NCBI RefSeq assembly: GCF_900111375.1
Contig: NZ_FOHB01000008.1
Span: 1-64,000, forward strand
Length of the DNA: 64,000 bases
Direction: 5' to 3'
Origin: Pedococcus cremeus
GTDB taxonomy: Bacteria > Actinomycetota > Actinomycetes > Actinomycetales > Dermatophilaceae
Shown: positions 1 to 9,584 of the stretch, one piece after another
Layout: every line of letters starts with the position of its first letter
Numbering within the stretch: the first letter of the stretch is position 1
Position numbers and translations under genes: made by a program
Notes under the pieces: model-generated
Database searches by the model: none
What the model was told of the DNA's origin: nothing
The model's input: the letters and a program-made list of their open reading frames with translations, nothing else

Positions 1-546
1 CGGGCGGTGGCGGCCGGGGACGAGGTCGGCAAGACCAACAAGACGACGCTGCTGCTGACCATGAGCTACGACGACCTCAAGGACCGGCTCGGCGCGGCCA
101 CCACCCTCGGTGGCTTGGACGCCGGCACCCACCTCGCCCCCGAGACCGTCCGGCGGATGTGCTGCGACGGGTCGGTCATCCCCATCGTCCTCGGCTCCGA
201 CGGCGAGGTCATGGACTGGGGCGTCGAGAAACGCTTCTTCACCGACGCCCAGACCAAACGCCTCTGGCTGCGCGACGGCGGCTGCACCTACCCCGGCTGC
301 GGGGCACCCCCGCAGTGGACCGACGCCCACCACCTCGTCCACTGGGCAGACCTCGGACCCTCGGACTTGGCCAACGGGGCGCTGCTCTGCGAGCGGCACC
401 ACACCATCGTCCACACCCGCCGCCTGGCCGGCCGCGTCGTGCAGGGGGCGTTCGGGGAACGAGTCGAGTGGGACCTCACCCGAGGCTCCTACGACGACCT
501 CCTCGCCCGCCGGGCGGCCAGCAACACCGCAACCGAGCCAGCGTGA
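1..546 (+). CDS. DUF222/HNH endonuclease domain protein, 5' partial
   Basis: The reading frame is open to the left edge of the window, so only the C-terminal part is present. It ends with an HNH nuclease-like module: a CTYPGCGAPP zinc-knuckle-like stretch, then DAHHLVHW, and finally ALLCERHHTIVH, which supply the paired Cys and the His residues of the fold. In actinobacteria this module usually follows an N-terminal DUF222 domain in proteins of 400-500 residues that exist in many copies per genome and are associated with 13E12-type repeats. Cellular role is not established. The GTG at position 7 is probably internal. A G+C-rich hairpin follows the stop codon. Confidence 0.85.
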   Translation, partial: RAVAAGDEVGKTNKTTLLLTMSYDDLKDRLGAATTLGGLDAGTHLAPETVRRMCCDGSVIPIVLGSDGEVMDWGVEKRFFTDAQTKRLWLRDGGCTYPGCGAPPQWTDAHHLVHWADLGPSDLANGALLCERHHTIVHTRRLAGRVVQGAFGERVEWDLTRGSYDDLLARRAASNTATEPA

Positions 547-558
547 CCCCGCCCCACA

Positions 559-579
559 CCCCGCCGACCACCGGCGGGG
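559..579 (+). terminator. Hairpin downstream of the HNH gene
   Basis: CCCCGCCG and CGGCGGGG form a perfect 8-bp stem around the loop ACCAC, 13 nt after the stop codon. There is no U tract, which is usual for intrinsic terminators in this G+C range. Confidence 0.5.
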
Positions 580-636
580 CCACAGCCATGCTCGGGGACC
601 GAGCCATGCCCTAGGGAGGGCTGAGTGTGAGGACCA

Positions 637-1170
637 TTGCGCGCCAACCCCTGCCGGGGCGCCTCTCGCGTGGTTGGATCGCTGGCCGTGGGCAAACCTC
701 GACTGCGGCAGGCCGTGCGCGCGCTCCTCCTCGACGCGGACGACCACGTCCTGCTCGTCCACTTCGAGTGGCCGGGGTTGGACCTCGAAGGGGGCTTCTG
801 GGCCTGCCCGGGCGGCGGAGTCGATCCCGGCGAGTCGCACGAGGAGGCGTTGCGGCGTGAGCTGGCCGAGGAGCTGGGACTGGACGGCTTCGACATCGAG
901 GGCGCGGTCTGGCGCCTGACGAGGCTGTTCCCGATGACGCACTGGGACGGGCAGACCGAGGTCACCTATCTCGTCCGGGCTCCTCGTTTCGAGCCCAGGC
1001 CGCGGGTCGACCTGGCGGCCGAGAACGTCCACGGGATCCGTTGGTTCCCACCCGCGGAGATCGCCGCTGAGCAGGGGACCTTCAGCCCGAGGGACCTGGC
1101 CCCGCAGCTGGCTCGCGTCCTGGCCGAAGGGGTTCCCGACGTGCCGCACGAGATCCCCGCACTCGGCTGA
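637..1170 (+). CDS. NUDIX hydrolase
   Basis: A single-domain NUDIX protein of up to 177 residues. The Nudix box reads GGGVDPGESHEEAL followed by RRELAEELGLD, matching Gx5Ex7REUxEEXGU, so the metal-binding glutamates are intact. Such enzymes hydrolyse nucleoside diphosphates linked to another moiety; the substrate cannot be read from sequence. The start is uncertain: TTG 637 has a GAGG just upstream, but GTG 670 and GTG 688 are in frame, and the conserved fold only begins at KPRLRQAV, so a start at 688 giving 160 residues is equally plausible. The gene ends 12 bp before the convergent ligD-like gene. Confidence 0.85.
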   Translation: MRANPCRGASRVVGSLAVGKPRLRQAVRALLLDADDHVLLVHFEWPGLDLEGGFWACPGGGVDPGESHEEALRRELAEELGLDGFDIEGAVWRLTRLFPMTHWDGQTEVTYLVRAPRFEPRPRVDLAAENVHGIRWFPPAEIAAEQGTFSPRDLAPQLARVLAEGVPDVPHEIPALG

Positions 1171-1182
1171 CTCCGCGCAGGA

Positions 1183-2169
1183 CTAACCGTCGTTGCCGGT
1201 GGCCTCGGCGCCGCCCGGGTCGTCGGCTCCCTCGCGCTCGTCGCGGTCGGCCCACTCCAGCAGCGGCTTGATGTCGAAGACGGCCTTGTCGATGCCCGCG
1301 TGGAGGTCGCCGAGGGCGGCATACCGCTCGGGCATCGTCGCGATGGTGAGGTCGCGCGGGTGCACGTCGTCGACCTCGTCCCAGCGGATGGGTGTCGAGA
1401 CGGTGCCCTCGGGGTTCCCTCGGACGGAGTAGGCGCTGGCGATGGTGTGGTCGCGCGCGTTCTGGTTGAAGTCGACGAACACCAGCGCGGGGTCGCGGTC
1501 CTTGCGCCACCAGGTGGTGGTGACGTCGTCGGGGGCTCGGCGCTCGACCTCGCGGGCGAAGGCCAGGGCGGCGCGGCGCACGTCCTTGAACCCCCACTCC
1601 GGCTTGATGCGTACGTAGATGTGCAGGCCGTTGCCGCCTGAGGTCTTCGGCCATCCGGTGGCGCCGAGGTCGTCGAGCACCTCGTGGGCGACGTGGGCCA
1701 CCCGGCGCACCCGGTCGAAGGGGGCCTCCGGCATCGGGTCGAGGTCGATGCGCCACTCGTCGGGCTTCTCGGTGTCGGCGCGGCGGCTGTTCCACGGGTG
1801 GAACTCGACCGTCGACATCTGCACGGCCCAGATCACCTGTGCCAGCTCGGTGACGCAGAGCTCGTCGGCGGTGCGGTTGTAGCGCGGGAAGTGCACGCGC
1901 ACGGTCTCCAGCCACGAGGGTGCGCCGTGGGGCACCCGCTTCTGGTGCACCTTCTCGCCCGCGACGCCCTCGGGGAACCGGTGCAGCATGCAGGGTCGCT
2001 CGCGCAGGGCGTTGACGATGCCATCGCCGACCGACAGGTAGTAGTTGACGAGGTCGAGCTTGGTCTCGCCGCGGGCAGGGAAGTAGACGCGGTCGGGGTT
2101 GGAGATCCGCACGTCGCGGTCGCCCACCTCGATCTCGACGGCGGGGGAGCTCGACTTCGACGACGCCAT
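1183..2169 (-). CDS. ligD: Stand-alone LigD-type DNA polymerase/primase domain (NHEJ)
   Basis: The 328-residue product corresponds to the polymerase (PolDom) module of LigD, the archaeo-eukaryotic primase-like polymerase that fills gaps during Ku-dependent end joining. RIDLDPMP carries the two catalytic metal-binding aspartates; TSGGNGLHIYV and WNSR motifs are also family-typical. No ligase or phosphoesterase module is attached and no ku gene is adjacent, so it is a split LigD component. ATG 2169 was chosen over TTG 2178 because a TACGTT -10 box lies 7 nt upstream of that ATG, which suggests a leaderless transcript. It is divergent from gabT. Confidence 0.88.
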   Translation of the reverse strand: MASSKSSSPAVEIEVGDRDVRISNPDRVYFPARGETKLDLVNYYLSVGDGIVNALRERPCMLHRFPEGVAGEKVHQKRVPHGAPSWLETVRVHFPRYNRTADELCVTELAQVIWAVQMSTVEFHPWNSRRADTEKPDEWRIDLDPMPEAPFDRVRRVAHVAHEVLDDLGATGWPKTSGGNGLHIYVRIKPEWGFKDVRRAALAFAREVERRAPDDVTTTWWRKDRDPALVFVDFNQNARDHTIASAYSVRGNPEGTVSTPIRWDEVDDVHPRDLTIATMPERYAALGDLHAGIDKAVFDIKPLLEWADRDEREGADDPGGAEATGNDG

Positions 2170-2176
2170 GCGCCCC

Positions 2177-2182
2177 AACGTA
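2177..2182 (-). promoter_or_regulatory. -10 box of the ligD-like gene, leaderless
   Basis: On the minus strand TACGTT lies 7 nt before ATG 2169, leaving no room for a ribosome binding site. Transcription would start at or next to the start codon. Confidence 0.55.
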
Positions 2183-2240
2183 GACCGGCCGGGTCACGGC
2201 GGCACCCGAACAGGCCTGTCGGGGCCAGCAGCAGCCACCT

Positions 2241-2246
2241 TATGAT
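2241..2246 (+). promoter_or_regulatory. -10 box of gabT, leaderless
   Basis: TATGAT lies 6 nt before GTG 2253. No Shine-Dalgarno sequence is possible between them, so the GTG is probably the first transcribed codon. Confidence 0.65.
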
Positions 2247-2252
2247 CGAGCG

Positions 2253-3584
2253 GTGATCGAGCAGAAGCGTGTCCTCAACACCGCCATCCCCGGCCCGAAG
2301 TCCCAGGCCCTGCACGAGCGCAAGCTCGCCGCGGTCTCCGCGGGCGTCGGCACCGGCCTCCCCGTCTACATCGAGAAGGCTGCGGGCGGCATCCTCGTCG
2401 ACGCCGACGGCAACCAGCTCATCGACTTCGGCTCCGGCATCGCGGTCACCACCGTCGGCAACGGCAACCCGCGCGTGGTCGAGGCGGTGCAGCAGCAGAT
2501 CCAGGACTTCACGCACACCTGCTTCATGGTCACGCCGTACGAGGAGTACGTCCTCGTCGCCGAGGCGCTGGCCGAGCTCACGCCCGGTGACCACGCCAAG
2601 CGCTCGGCGCTGTTCAACTCCGGCTCCGAGGCCGTCGAGAACGCGGTCAAGGTCGCCCGCCACTTCACCGGTCGCCAGGCGGTCGTCGCGTTCGACCACG
2701 CCTACCACGGCCGCACCAACCTCACCATGGCCCTGACGGCGAAGAACATGCCGTACAAGCACCGGTTCGGGCCCTTCGCCAACGAGATCTACCGCGTGCA
2801 GATGGCCTACCCCTACCGCTGGCCCACCGGTCCGGAGCACTGCGCCGACGAGGCCTTCGAGACCTTCGTGGCCGACGTGCACGCCCAGGTCGGCGAGGAG
2901 AACACCGCTGCGGTGATCCTCGAGCCGATCCAGGGCGAGGGCGGCTTCATCGTGCCGGCCCCGGGCTTTGTCAAGAAGGTGGCCGACTGGTGCCGCGAGC
3001 ACGGCATCCTCTTCATCGCCGACGAGGTGCAGACCGGCTTCTGCCGCACCGGCGACTGGTTCGCCTCCGAGCACGAGGACGTCGTGCCCGACCTCATCAC
3101 CACCGCCAAGGGCATCGCCGGCGGTATGCCGCTCGCGGCCCTCACGGGGCGGGCGGACGTCATGGACGCCATCCACACGGGCGGCCTCGGCGGCACCTAC
3201 GGCGGCAACCCCGTGGCATGCGCCTCGGCGCTGGCCGCCATCGAGACCATGAAGGCCGACGACCTGTGCGGGCGCGCCAGGGCCGTCGAGGCGCTGTTCA
3301 TGCCGCGGCTGGAGGCCCTGGCCGAGAAGTACGGCGTCATCGGCGACATCCGTGGCCGCGGCGCGATGCTCGCGGTCGAGCTGGTCAGCGACCAGGAGAA
3401 GAAGACCCCGGACGCCGACCTCACGGCCCGCATCAACAAGTACTGCCACGGCGAGGGCCTGGTGACCCTGACCTGCGGGACCTTCGGCAACGTGTTCCGC
3501 TTCCTCCCGCCGCTCTCGGCCTCCGACGAGCTGCTCACCGAGGGCCTCGACATCCTCGACGACGCGTTCGCCAGCTGCGTCTGA
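2253..3584 (+). CDS. gabT: 4-aminobutyrate aminotransferase
   Basis: A 443-residue class III PLP-dependent aminotransferase. It transfers the amino group of GABA to 2-oxoglutarate, giving succinate semialdehyde. Visible motifs are SGSEAVENAVKVAR in the cofactor-binding region, FIADEVQTGFCRTG with the PLP-contacting Asp, and TTAKGIAGG with the Schiff-base lysine at about residue 286. Length matches the bacterial family. The GTG start follows a TATGAT box by 6 nt. There is no adjacent succinate-semialdehyde dehydrogenase, so GABA use relies on genes elsewhere. Related omega-aminotransferases cannot be excluded, but similarity to actinobacterial GabT is strong. Confidence 0.9.
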   Translation: MIEQKRVLNTAIPGPKSQALHERKLAAVSAGVGTGLPVYIEKAAGGILVDADGNQLIDFGSGIAVTTVGNGNPRVVEAVQQQIQDFTHTCFMVTPYEEYVLVAEALAELTPGDHAKRSALFNSGSEAVENAVKVARHFTGRQAVVAFDHAYHGRTNLTMALTAKNMPYKHRFGPFANEIYRVQMAYPYRWPTGPEHCADEAFETFVADVHAQVGEENTAAVILEPIQGEGGFIVPAPGFVKKVADWCREHGILFIADEVQTGFCRTGDWFASEHEDVVPDLITTAKGIAGGMPLAALTGRADVMDAIHTGGLGGTYGGNPVACASALAAIETMKADDLCGRARAVEALFMPRLEALAEKYGVIGDIRGRGAMLAVELVSDQEKKTPDADLTARINKYCHGEGLVTLTCGTFGNVFRFLPPLSASDELLTEGLDILDDAFASCV

Positions 3585-3638
3585 CGAGGAGCGAGAAGCC
3601 CTCGGACGAGGGTCGCCAGAACGGATAGCGTCGGGCTC

Positions 3639-3950
3639 GTGCCAGCACTGGTCGAGCCCGACGTCCGTTTCCACGCCTCGTTCCTGCGCGCCATGGCGGG
3701 GTTCGCCGCCGAGGGCCGGGGCGGCGGCCACATCGGCTACGACGTCGCCCCGGAGCACCGGCGTCGCGGCCACGCCACGGCCATGCTCCGAGCCATGCTT
3801 CCGATCGCCGCCGAGCAGTACGGGATCGAGCGGGCCCTGATCACCTGTGACCACGACAACCTCGCCTCCCGCAAGGTCATCGAGGCGTGCGGCGGAGTCT
3901 TCGAGGACCGGCGCGGCGAGAAGCTGCGCTACTGGGTGCCCACCACCTGA
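3639..3950 (+). CDS. GNAT family N-acetyltransferase, internally shortened
   Basis: Only 103 residues, where relatives have about 165-175. The acetyl-CoA-binding half is intact: IGYDVAPEHRRRGHATAML contains the R/Q-x-x-G-x-G/A loop, and ITCDHDNLASRKVIEACGG is the following helix. The N-terminal part (PDVRFHASFLRAM) matches the start of the same family. Residues that normally form the central strands between FAAEGRG and GGHIGYDV are missing, so an in-frame deletion of about 60 codons is likely. A TAGCGT box 7 nt before GTG 3639 indicates a leaderless start. It may be non-functional. Confidence 0.7.
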   Translation: MPALVEPDVRFHASFLRAMAGFAAEGRGGGHIGYDVAPEHRRRGHATAMLRAMLPIAAEQYGIERALITCDHDNLASRKVIEACGGVFEDRRGEKLRYWVPTT

Positions 3951-3974
3951 GCCGGCTGCTGCCACACTGCCCGC

Positions 3975-4772
3975 ATGCAGGTGCCGCCGTTCCTCGACCT
4001 CACCGGGCGCGTCGCCGTCGTCACCGGGGCGGGCAGCCCCACCGGGATCGGGTATGCCGCCGCGCGGCACCTCGGGATGCTGGGTGCGGCGGTCGTCGTG
4101 GGCGCCACCACCGAGCGGGCGCACGAACGGGCGACCGAGCTCGTCGCGGCAGGCCTCACGGCACACGGTTTCGTGGGTGACCTGACGGACCCCGCCGTGG
4201 CCGAGGCCCTGGTCGCACAAGCGCACGCTGCCCACGGCCGGGTGGACATCGTCGTCAACAACGCGGGCATGGTCTCGACGAGCGACCCCGACTACCTGGA
4301 GGGCGACCTGCTCGCCACCAGCCCGCAGCGCTGGTCGGACTCGCTGCGCCGCAACCTCGACACCGCCTACCTCGTCACCCGAGCCGCCCTCCCACACCTG
4401 CGCACCAGCGGTCAGGGACGCATCGTCACCGTCACCAGCGTCACCGGGGCCCTCATGGCCATGCGCGGGGAGGTCGCGTATGCCGCGGCGAAGGCTGCCT
4501 TGGTCGGCCTCACCCGCGCGCTGGCGGTCGACGAGGCACGTCACGGCATCACGTCGAACGCCGTTGCCCCGGGCTGGATCTCGACCGGCTCACAGACCGA
4601 GCACGAGGTCGCCGAGGGGTTCGTCACCCCGGTGGGCCGGTCGGGCACGGCCGACGAGGTGGCCTCCGCGATCGCCTGGCTGGCCGGCCCGGGCGCCGGC
4701 TACGTCAACGGCCAGGTCATCGTCGTCGACGGCGGCAACGGGGTGGCAGAGGAACGCGCCCTGCCCCGCTGA
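3975..4772 (+). CDS. SDR family oxidoreductase
   Basis: A 265-residue classical short-chain dehydrogenase. The cofactor loop TGAGSPTGIG is a variant of TGxxxGxG, NNAG follows, the catalytic Ser lies in VTSVTG, and the Tyr-Lys pair is in YAAAKAA. The C-terminal VDGGNG is typical of the FabG-like subgroup. The substrate is not predictable. It shares no operon with its neighbours and faces the convergent SDR at 4855 across a strong hairpin. ATG 3975 lies 6 nt after CACACT, a weak -10-like hexamer. Confidence 0.88.
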   Translation: MQVPPFLDLTGRVAVVTGAGSPTGIGYAAARHLGMLGAAVVVGATTERAHERATELVAAGLTAHGFVGDLTDPAVAEALVAQAHAAHGRVDIVVNNAGMVSTSDPDYLEGDLLATSPQRWSDSLRRNLDTAYLVTRAALPHLRTSGQGRIVTVTSVTGALMAMRGEVAYAAAKAALVGLTRALAVDEARHGITSNAVAPGWISTGSQTEHEVAEGFVTPVGRSGTADEVASAIAWLAGPGAGYVNGQVIVVDGGNGVAEERALPR

Positions 4773-4788
4773 GGCGGGACAGGGCGCG
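4755..4788. terminator. Bidirectional terminator between convergent SDR genes
   Basis: CGCGCCCTG-c-CCCGC pairs with GCGGG-a-CAGGGCGCG around the loop TGAG; the loop contains the stop codon of the plus-strand SDR. One internal mismatch interrupts a 15-bp stem. It serves both convergent genes. Confidence 0.75.
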
Positions 4789-4854
4789 TGGTGGTGCGAG
4801 GGCCTCAGGGCCGGACGCGACGCCGCAGCCGGTGGCGCCGACGCGAGAACGGTG

Positions 4855-5619
4855 TCACCGGGGCGGCATCCGCAGGGCGCCGTCGAGCCGGATGACCTCG
4901 CCGTTGAGCATGGGGTTGTCGACGATGTGCGCGACGAGGCTGGCGTACTCGTCGGGCGAGCCCAGCCGCGACGGGTGCGGCACCTGCGCCTCGAGGACGG
5001 CCTTCACGTCGCCCGGCAGGCCGCTCAGCATCGGCGTCTCGAAGGTGCCGGGGGCCACCGTCATGACGCGGATGGCCTTGTCCGCCAGGTCTCGTGCCGC
5101 GCTCAGGGTGAGGCCGACCACGCCACCCTTGCTCGCGGCGTACGCGGCCTGGCCGATCTGGCCGTCGTAGGCCGCGATCGAGGCGGTCATGACGACCACA
5201 CCACGGTCGCCGTCGACCGGCTCGTTGTCGAGCATCGCGGCGGCGCCGAGGCGCAGCACGTTGAAGGTGCCGACCAGGTTGATGTCGATGACGTTCTTGA
5301 AGTCCTCGAGCGGCAGCGGGCCGCGCTTGCCGACGACCCGGCCGGGGGTGCCGACGCCCGCACAGTTCACGACGATCCGCAGGGTGCCGAGCTCGCGGGT
5401 CGCGTCGATCGCGGCCTGCACCTGCGCCTCGTCGCGCACGTCGGCGGGCGCGAAGCGGACGTGGTCGCCGAACTCCTCGGCCAGCGCCTTCCCGGGGGAG
5501 GAGGGCAGGTCGAGGATGACGACCGAGGCGCCCGCGGCGTGCAGGCGGCGGGTCGTCGCACCACCAAGTCCGGAGGCTCCACCGGTGACGAGGGCGACGG
5601 TGTTCTCGTTGATCTGCAA
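4855..5619 (-). CDS. SDR, 3-hydroxyacyl-CoA dehydrogenase type (HSD17B10-like)
   Basis: A 254-residue SDR with [12 protein letters not shown] as the NAD loop, [13 protein letters not shown] with the catalytic Ser, and YAASKGG with Tyr/Lys. The sequence [22 protein letters not shown] is characteristic of the type 10 3-hydroxyacyl-CoA dehydrogenases that act in branched-chain amino acid and short-chain fatty acid breakdown. It lies 6 bp downstream of an acyl-CoA dehydrogenase on the same strand, so the two probably catalyse successive oxidation steps, the first making the enoyl-CoA and this enzyme oxidising the hydroxyacyl-CoA after hydration. Confidence 0.88.
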   Translation of the reverse strand: MQINENTVALVTGGASGLGGATTRRLHAAGASVVILDLPSSPGKALAEEFGDHVRFAPADVRDEAQVQAAIDATRELGTLRIVVNCAGVGTPGRVVGKRGPLPLEDFKNVIDINLVGTFNVLRLGAAAMLDNEPVDGDRGVVVMTASIAAYDGQIGQAAYAASKGGVVGLTLSAARDLADKAIRVMTVAPGTFETPMLSGLPGDVKAVLEAQVPHPSRLGSPDEYASLVAHIVDNPMLNGEVIRLDGALRMPPR

Positions 5620-5625
5620 GGAAGT

Positions 5626-6795
5626 TCAGCCTTTCAGGAGCTGGCGGCTGATGACGAGCCGCTGGATCTGGTTGGTGCCCTCGAAGATCTGGGTCACCTT
5701 GGCCTCGCGCATGAACCGCTCGAGGGGGAAGTCCTGGGTGTAGCCGTAGCCGCCGAGCACCTGCACGGCGTCGGTCGTGACCTTCATGGCGGCGTCGGTG
5801 CACACGAGCTTGGCGACCGCGGCCTCCTTGGAGAAGGGGCGCCCGGCGTCGCGCAGGCGGGCGGCGTGCAGGTAGGTCGCGCGCGCCGAGGTCACCGCGG
5901 CCTCCATGTCGGCGAGCAGGAAGGCCAGCCCCTGGAAGTCGGCGATCGCGCGACCGAACTGCTTGCGCTCCTTGGCGTACTCCGCTGCCGCGTCGAGTGC
6001 CGACTGCGCGAGACCGGTTGCCGCAGCGGCGATCCCGAGCCGCCCGGAGTCGAGGGCAGAGAGGGCGATGGCCATGCCCTGCCCGGGTGCCCCGACCAGC
6101 CGGTCGGCGCCGACGGTCACACCGTCGAAGTGCACCTCGCTGACGGTGTCGCAGTGCAGCCCCATCTTGCGCTCGGGGGCGCCGAACGCCAGGCCCTCGG
6201 CGTCGCCCGGCACGACGAAGCACGAGAGGCCGCGCCCGCCCTCGTCGGAGGTGCGCACGAAGGAGGTGTAGAAGTCCGCGTGGCCGGCGTGCGAGATCCA
6301 CGACTTGGTGCCCTTGATCCGGTATGCCGTGGGGCTGGCCTCGTCGTCGGGGGTCGCCCGGGTGGTCATCGCCGCGACGTCGGAACCGGCGGAGCGCTCC
6401 GAGAGGCAGTAGGCGCCGAGCTGCTCGCCGGACAACATGCCGGGGAGGAGGGCGGCCTTCTGCTCGTCGCTGCCGAACTGGGCCACCGGGTAGCAGGTCA
6501 GGCCGTGCACGGAGACGCCGACGGCCACGCTCATCCAGGCCGAGGCGATCTCCTCGACCACTTGGAGGTAGACCTCGTACGGCTGGGCCGCCCCGCCGAC
6601 CTCCTCGGGGTACGGGAGGGACAGCAGCCCGGCCCGGCCGAGGGTGCGGAACACCTCGGTCGGCAGCTGCGGGGTGGTGGCCGCGGCGCGCTCGGCCTCG
6701 TCGACGTGGGGGCGCAGCTCCTTGTCGCAGATCTCCCGGGTCAGGTCGATGAGGTCCTGACCGTCCTCGGTGGGCATGAGCCGGGTCGCAGGCAT
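5626..6795 (-). CDS. Acyl-CoA dehydrogenase
   Basis: A 389-residue FAD enzyme that introduces the alpha-beta double bond into acyl-CoA. AYCLSERSAGSDVAAM is the substrate/FAD signature, RKQFGRAIADFQ and QVLGGYGYTQDFPLERF are family blocks, and the catalytic glutamate is in QIFEGTNQIQR at about residue 372. The likely substrates are short or branched acyl-CoAs because it is coupled to an HSD17B10-like gene. Upstream of the start is a near-perfect inverted repeat (6805-6827), probably a TetR-type operator. Confidence 0.92.
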   Translation of the reverse strand: MPATRLMPTEDGQDLIDLTREICDKELRPHVDEAERAAATTPQLPTEVFRTLGRAGLLSLPYPEEVGGAAQPYEVYLQVVEEIASAWMSVAVGVSVHGLTCYPVAQFGSDEQKAALLPGMLSGEQLGAYCLSERSAGSDVAAMTTRATPDDEASPTAYRIKGTKSWISHAGHADFYTSFVRTSDEGGRGLSCFVVPGDAEGLAFGAPERKMGLHCDTVSEVHFDGVTVGADRLVGAPGQGMAIALSALDSGRLGIAAAATGLAQSALDAAAEYAKERKQFGRAIADFQGLAFLLADMEAAVTSARATYLHAARLRDAGRPFSKEAAVAKLVCTDAAMKVTTDAVQVLGGYGYTQDFPLERFMREAKVTQIFEGTNQIQRLVISRQLLKG

Positions 6796-6804
6796 GGCGT
6801 CAGG

Positions 6805-6827
6805 GTAGTTGTAGGACGTCCAACTAC
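6805..6827 (-). promoter_or_regulatory. Inverted repeat upstream of the acyl-CoA dehydrogenase operon
   Basis: GTAGTTG and CAACTAC are perfect 7-bp inverted arms around TAGGACGTC, and the spacer itself contains part of a GGACGTCC palindrome. The site starts 9 bp upstream of ATG 6795, overlapping the expected promoter, and so looks like a repressor operator. No regulator gene is adjacent. Confidence 0.6.
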
Positions 6828-6891
6828 CTCAATCCCGCAGGTCGTGGCCGGGTGCTCCCGCGGCGCAGGCGACCGACACGGGCGACCGTGG

Positions 6892-7937
<1,046 letters not shown>

Positions 7938-7941
<4 letters not shown>

Positions 7942-8771
7942 CGCACCCACCGGCCGCGCAGCAGGGCCAGCACCACGATCGAGACGACCAGCATGGCCAG
8001 GCTGAGGGAGACGGCCGCCTGCGGGTCACGCTCGAGGGCGACGTAGACCGCCAGGGGTGCGGTCTGGGTGCGGCCGGCGAAGTTGCCCGCGAACGTGATG
8101 GTCGCCCCGAACTCGCCCAGCGCGCGGGCCCACGCCAGAGCGGCCCCGGCGGCCATGCCGGGCACGGCCAGGGGGAGGGCGACGCGGGAGAAGGACCGCC
8201 ACGGTGAGGCGCCCAGGGTGGCGGCGACGTGCTCGAAGCGGGGGTCGACGCTGCGCATCGCTCCCTCGACGGCGATGACGTAGAAGGGCATCGCGACGAA
8301 CAGCTCGGCCAGCACCACCGCCACCGGGGTGAAGGGCACACGGACGCCGAACGCCTCGTAGAGCGGGCCACCGACGACGCCCCGGCGGCCCCAGGCCATG
8401 AGCAGGGCCACACCGCCGACGACCGGTGGCAGCACCAGCGGCACGGTCAGCAGGGCGCGGAACCACGCGGCAGCCCGGCCCTGGGCCCGGGCCAGCAGCC
8501 AGGCCAGCGGGGTGCCGAGCACGACCGCCAGCACCACCGTCGTCGTGGTCGTGAGCAGCGACAGCCGGATGGCGGGCAGCACGGCGGGGTCGGCGAGGTG
8601 GTCGAGCACATGGCCCCAGTCGGCGCGCAGCAGCAGCGCGAGCAGGGGCAGGGCGACCAGCGCGACGGCGAGCCCGGCCGGCGCCAGCAGACCGAGTCGT
8701 GTGCCTCCGGCGGCGCGGATCCGGCCCGCAGCCACCGGCTCGGCAGCCATCGGCTCCGCAGCGTCGGTCAT
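7938..8771 (-). CDS. modB: Molybdate ABC transporter permease
   Basis: 277 residues with about six hydrophobic segments. The EAA loop reads EHVAATLGASPWRSFSRVALP, the contact site for the ModC ATPase. RALGEFGATITFAGN is a hallmark of ModB/CysT permeases. The start at ATG 8771 gives an ATGA overlap with the modA stop; upstream in-frame starts would run into modA. A cytoplasmic N-terminus of about 25 residues precedes the first membrane span. Confidence 0.92.
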
Positions 8772-9565
8772 GGCGCGAGGAAGCCGGCGCGGGTCAGGGC
8801 GGCCCGGCCCTCGGTGCCGCGGACGAGCTCGGCGAAGCCGGTCGTGTCGGGCTTGGTGTTCAGCCACACCAAGGGGTAGTCGAGCGTCGTGTTCTGGGCT
8901 GTCGGGATCACGACCCCCTTCACGGTGTCGCCGGCCGAGACGACGTCGGAGTGGTAGACGACCGCCGCGTCGGCCTCACCGAGCCGCACCTTGGCGAGGG
9001 TGGCCTTGACGTCGACCTCGCGGGAGACCACGTGCGGTGTGATGCCGGCGCGCGACAGCACCATGTCGGCAGCCTTGCCACACGGCACCGTGGAGGCGCA
9101 CAGCACGACGTCGAGGTCGGGCCTGGCCAGGTCGGCCAGGCTGCGCACGCCGCCGGGGTTGTCGGGCGGCGTGGCGATCTCCATGGTGTTGCGCGCGATG
9201 GTCGCCCGGCCGCCCTGGTCGGTGGCGTCCTTCGGCAGCTGGTCGAGGGCCGGGGTGCCGGCGAAGGCCACGACGTCGGCGGGCGCACCCTCTGCCACCT
9301 GCTGGGCGAGGGTGGTGCTCGAGCCGAAGCTGAGCGCGACCGTCACGCCGTCGTGCGCGCGCTCGTACTGCCGCGCCAGGCTGGTGAGCGGGTCGGTCAG
9401 GGAGGCCGCGGCGAGCACGGTGACCGTGCTGGTTCTCTGGGGTGCACCGCCTGCGGTCAGCCGGCTCTCGGTGGTGCAGCCGCCGGTGACCGCCGTCGCG
9501 AGCAGCAGCGTCGCCACCACTCCGCCGCGCAGCCGGCTCGCGGCCCGTGCGCGGAGGCGCGTCAT
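8768..9565 (-). CDS. modA: Molybdate-binding lipoprotein
   Basis: 265 residues. The signal sequence ends in a lipobox at VTGGC, so the mature protein is lipid-anchored outside the membrane. VTVLAAASLTDPL is the ModA N-terminal signature, and the FGSSTTLAQQ, DVVAFAGTP and DAAVVYHSDVV blocks form the oxyanion-binding cleft. It delivers molybdate or tungstate to ModBC. The gene is first of a modABC operon with 4-bp overlaps and follows an HTH-TOBE gene by 19 bp. The junction with that gene contains a 20-bp direct repeat. Confidence 0.92.
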   Translation of the reverse strand: MTRLRARAASRLRGGVVATLLLATAVTGGCTTESRLTAGGAPQRTSTVTVLAAASLTDPLTSLARQYERAHDGVTVALSFGSSTTLAQQVAEGAPADVVAFAGTPALDQLPKDATDQGGRATIARNTMEIATPPDNPGGVRSLADLARPDLDVVLCASTVPCGKAADMVLSRAGITPHVVSREVDVKATLAKVRLGEADAAVVYHSDVVSAGDTVKGVVIPTAQNTTLDYPLVWLNTKPDTTGFAELVRGTEGRAALTRAGFLAP

Positions 9566-9584
9566 GCCGGACCCCCACCCTGCG

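Noticed and set aside
1..546. HNH gene as part of a mobile intron or homing element
   Set aside because: The visible C-terminus fits the ordinary chromosomal DUF222/HNH family, and no intron or insertion boundaries are seen.
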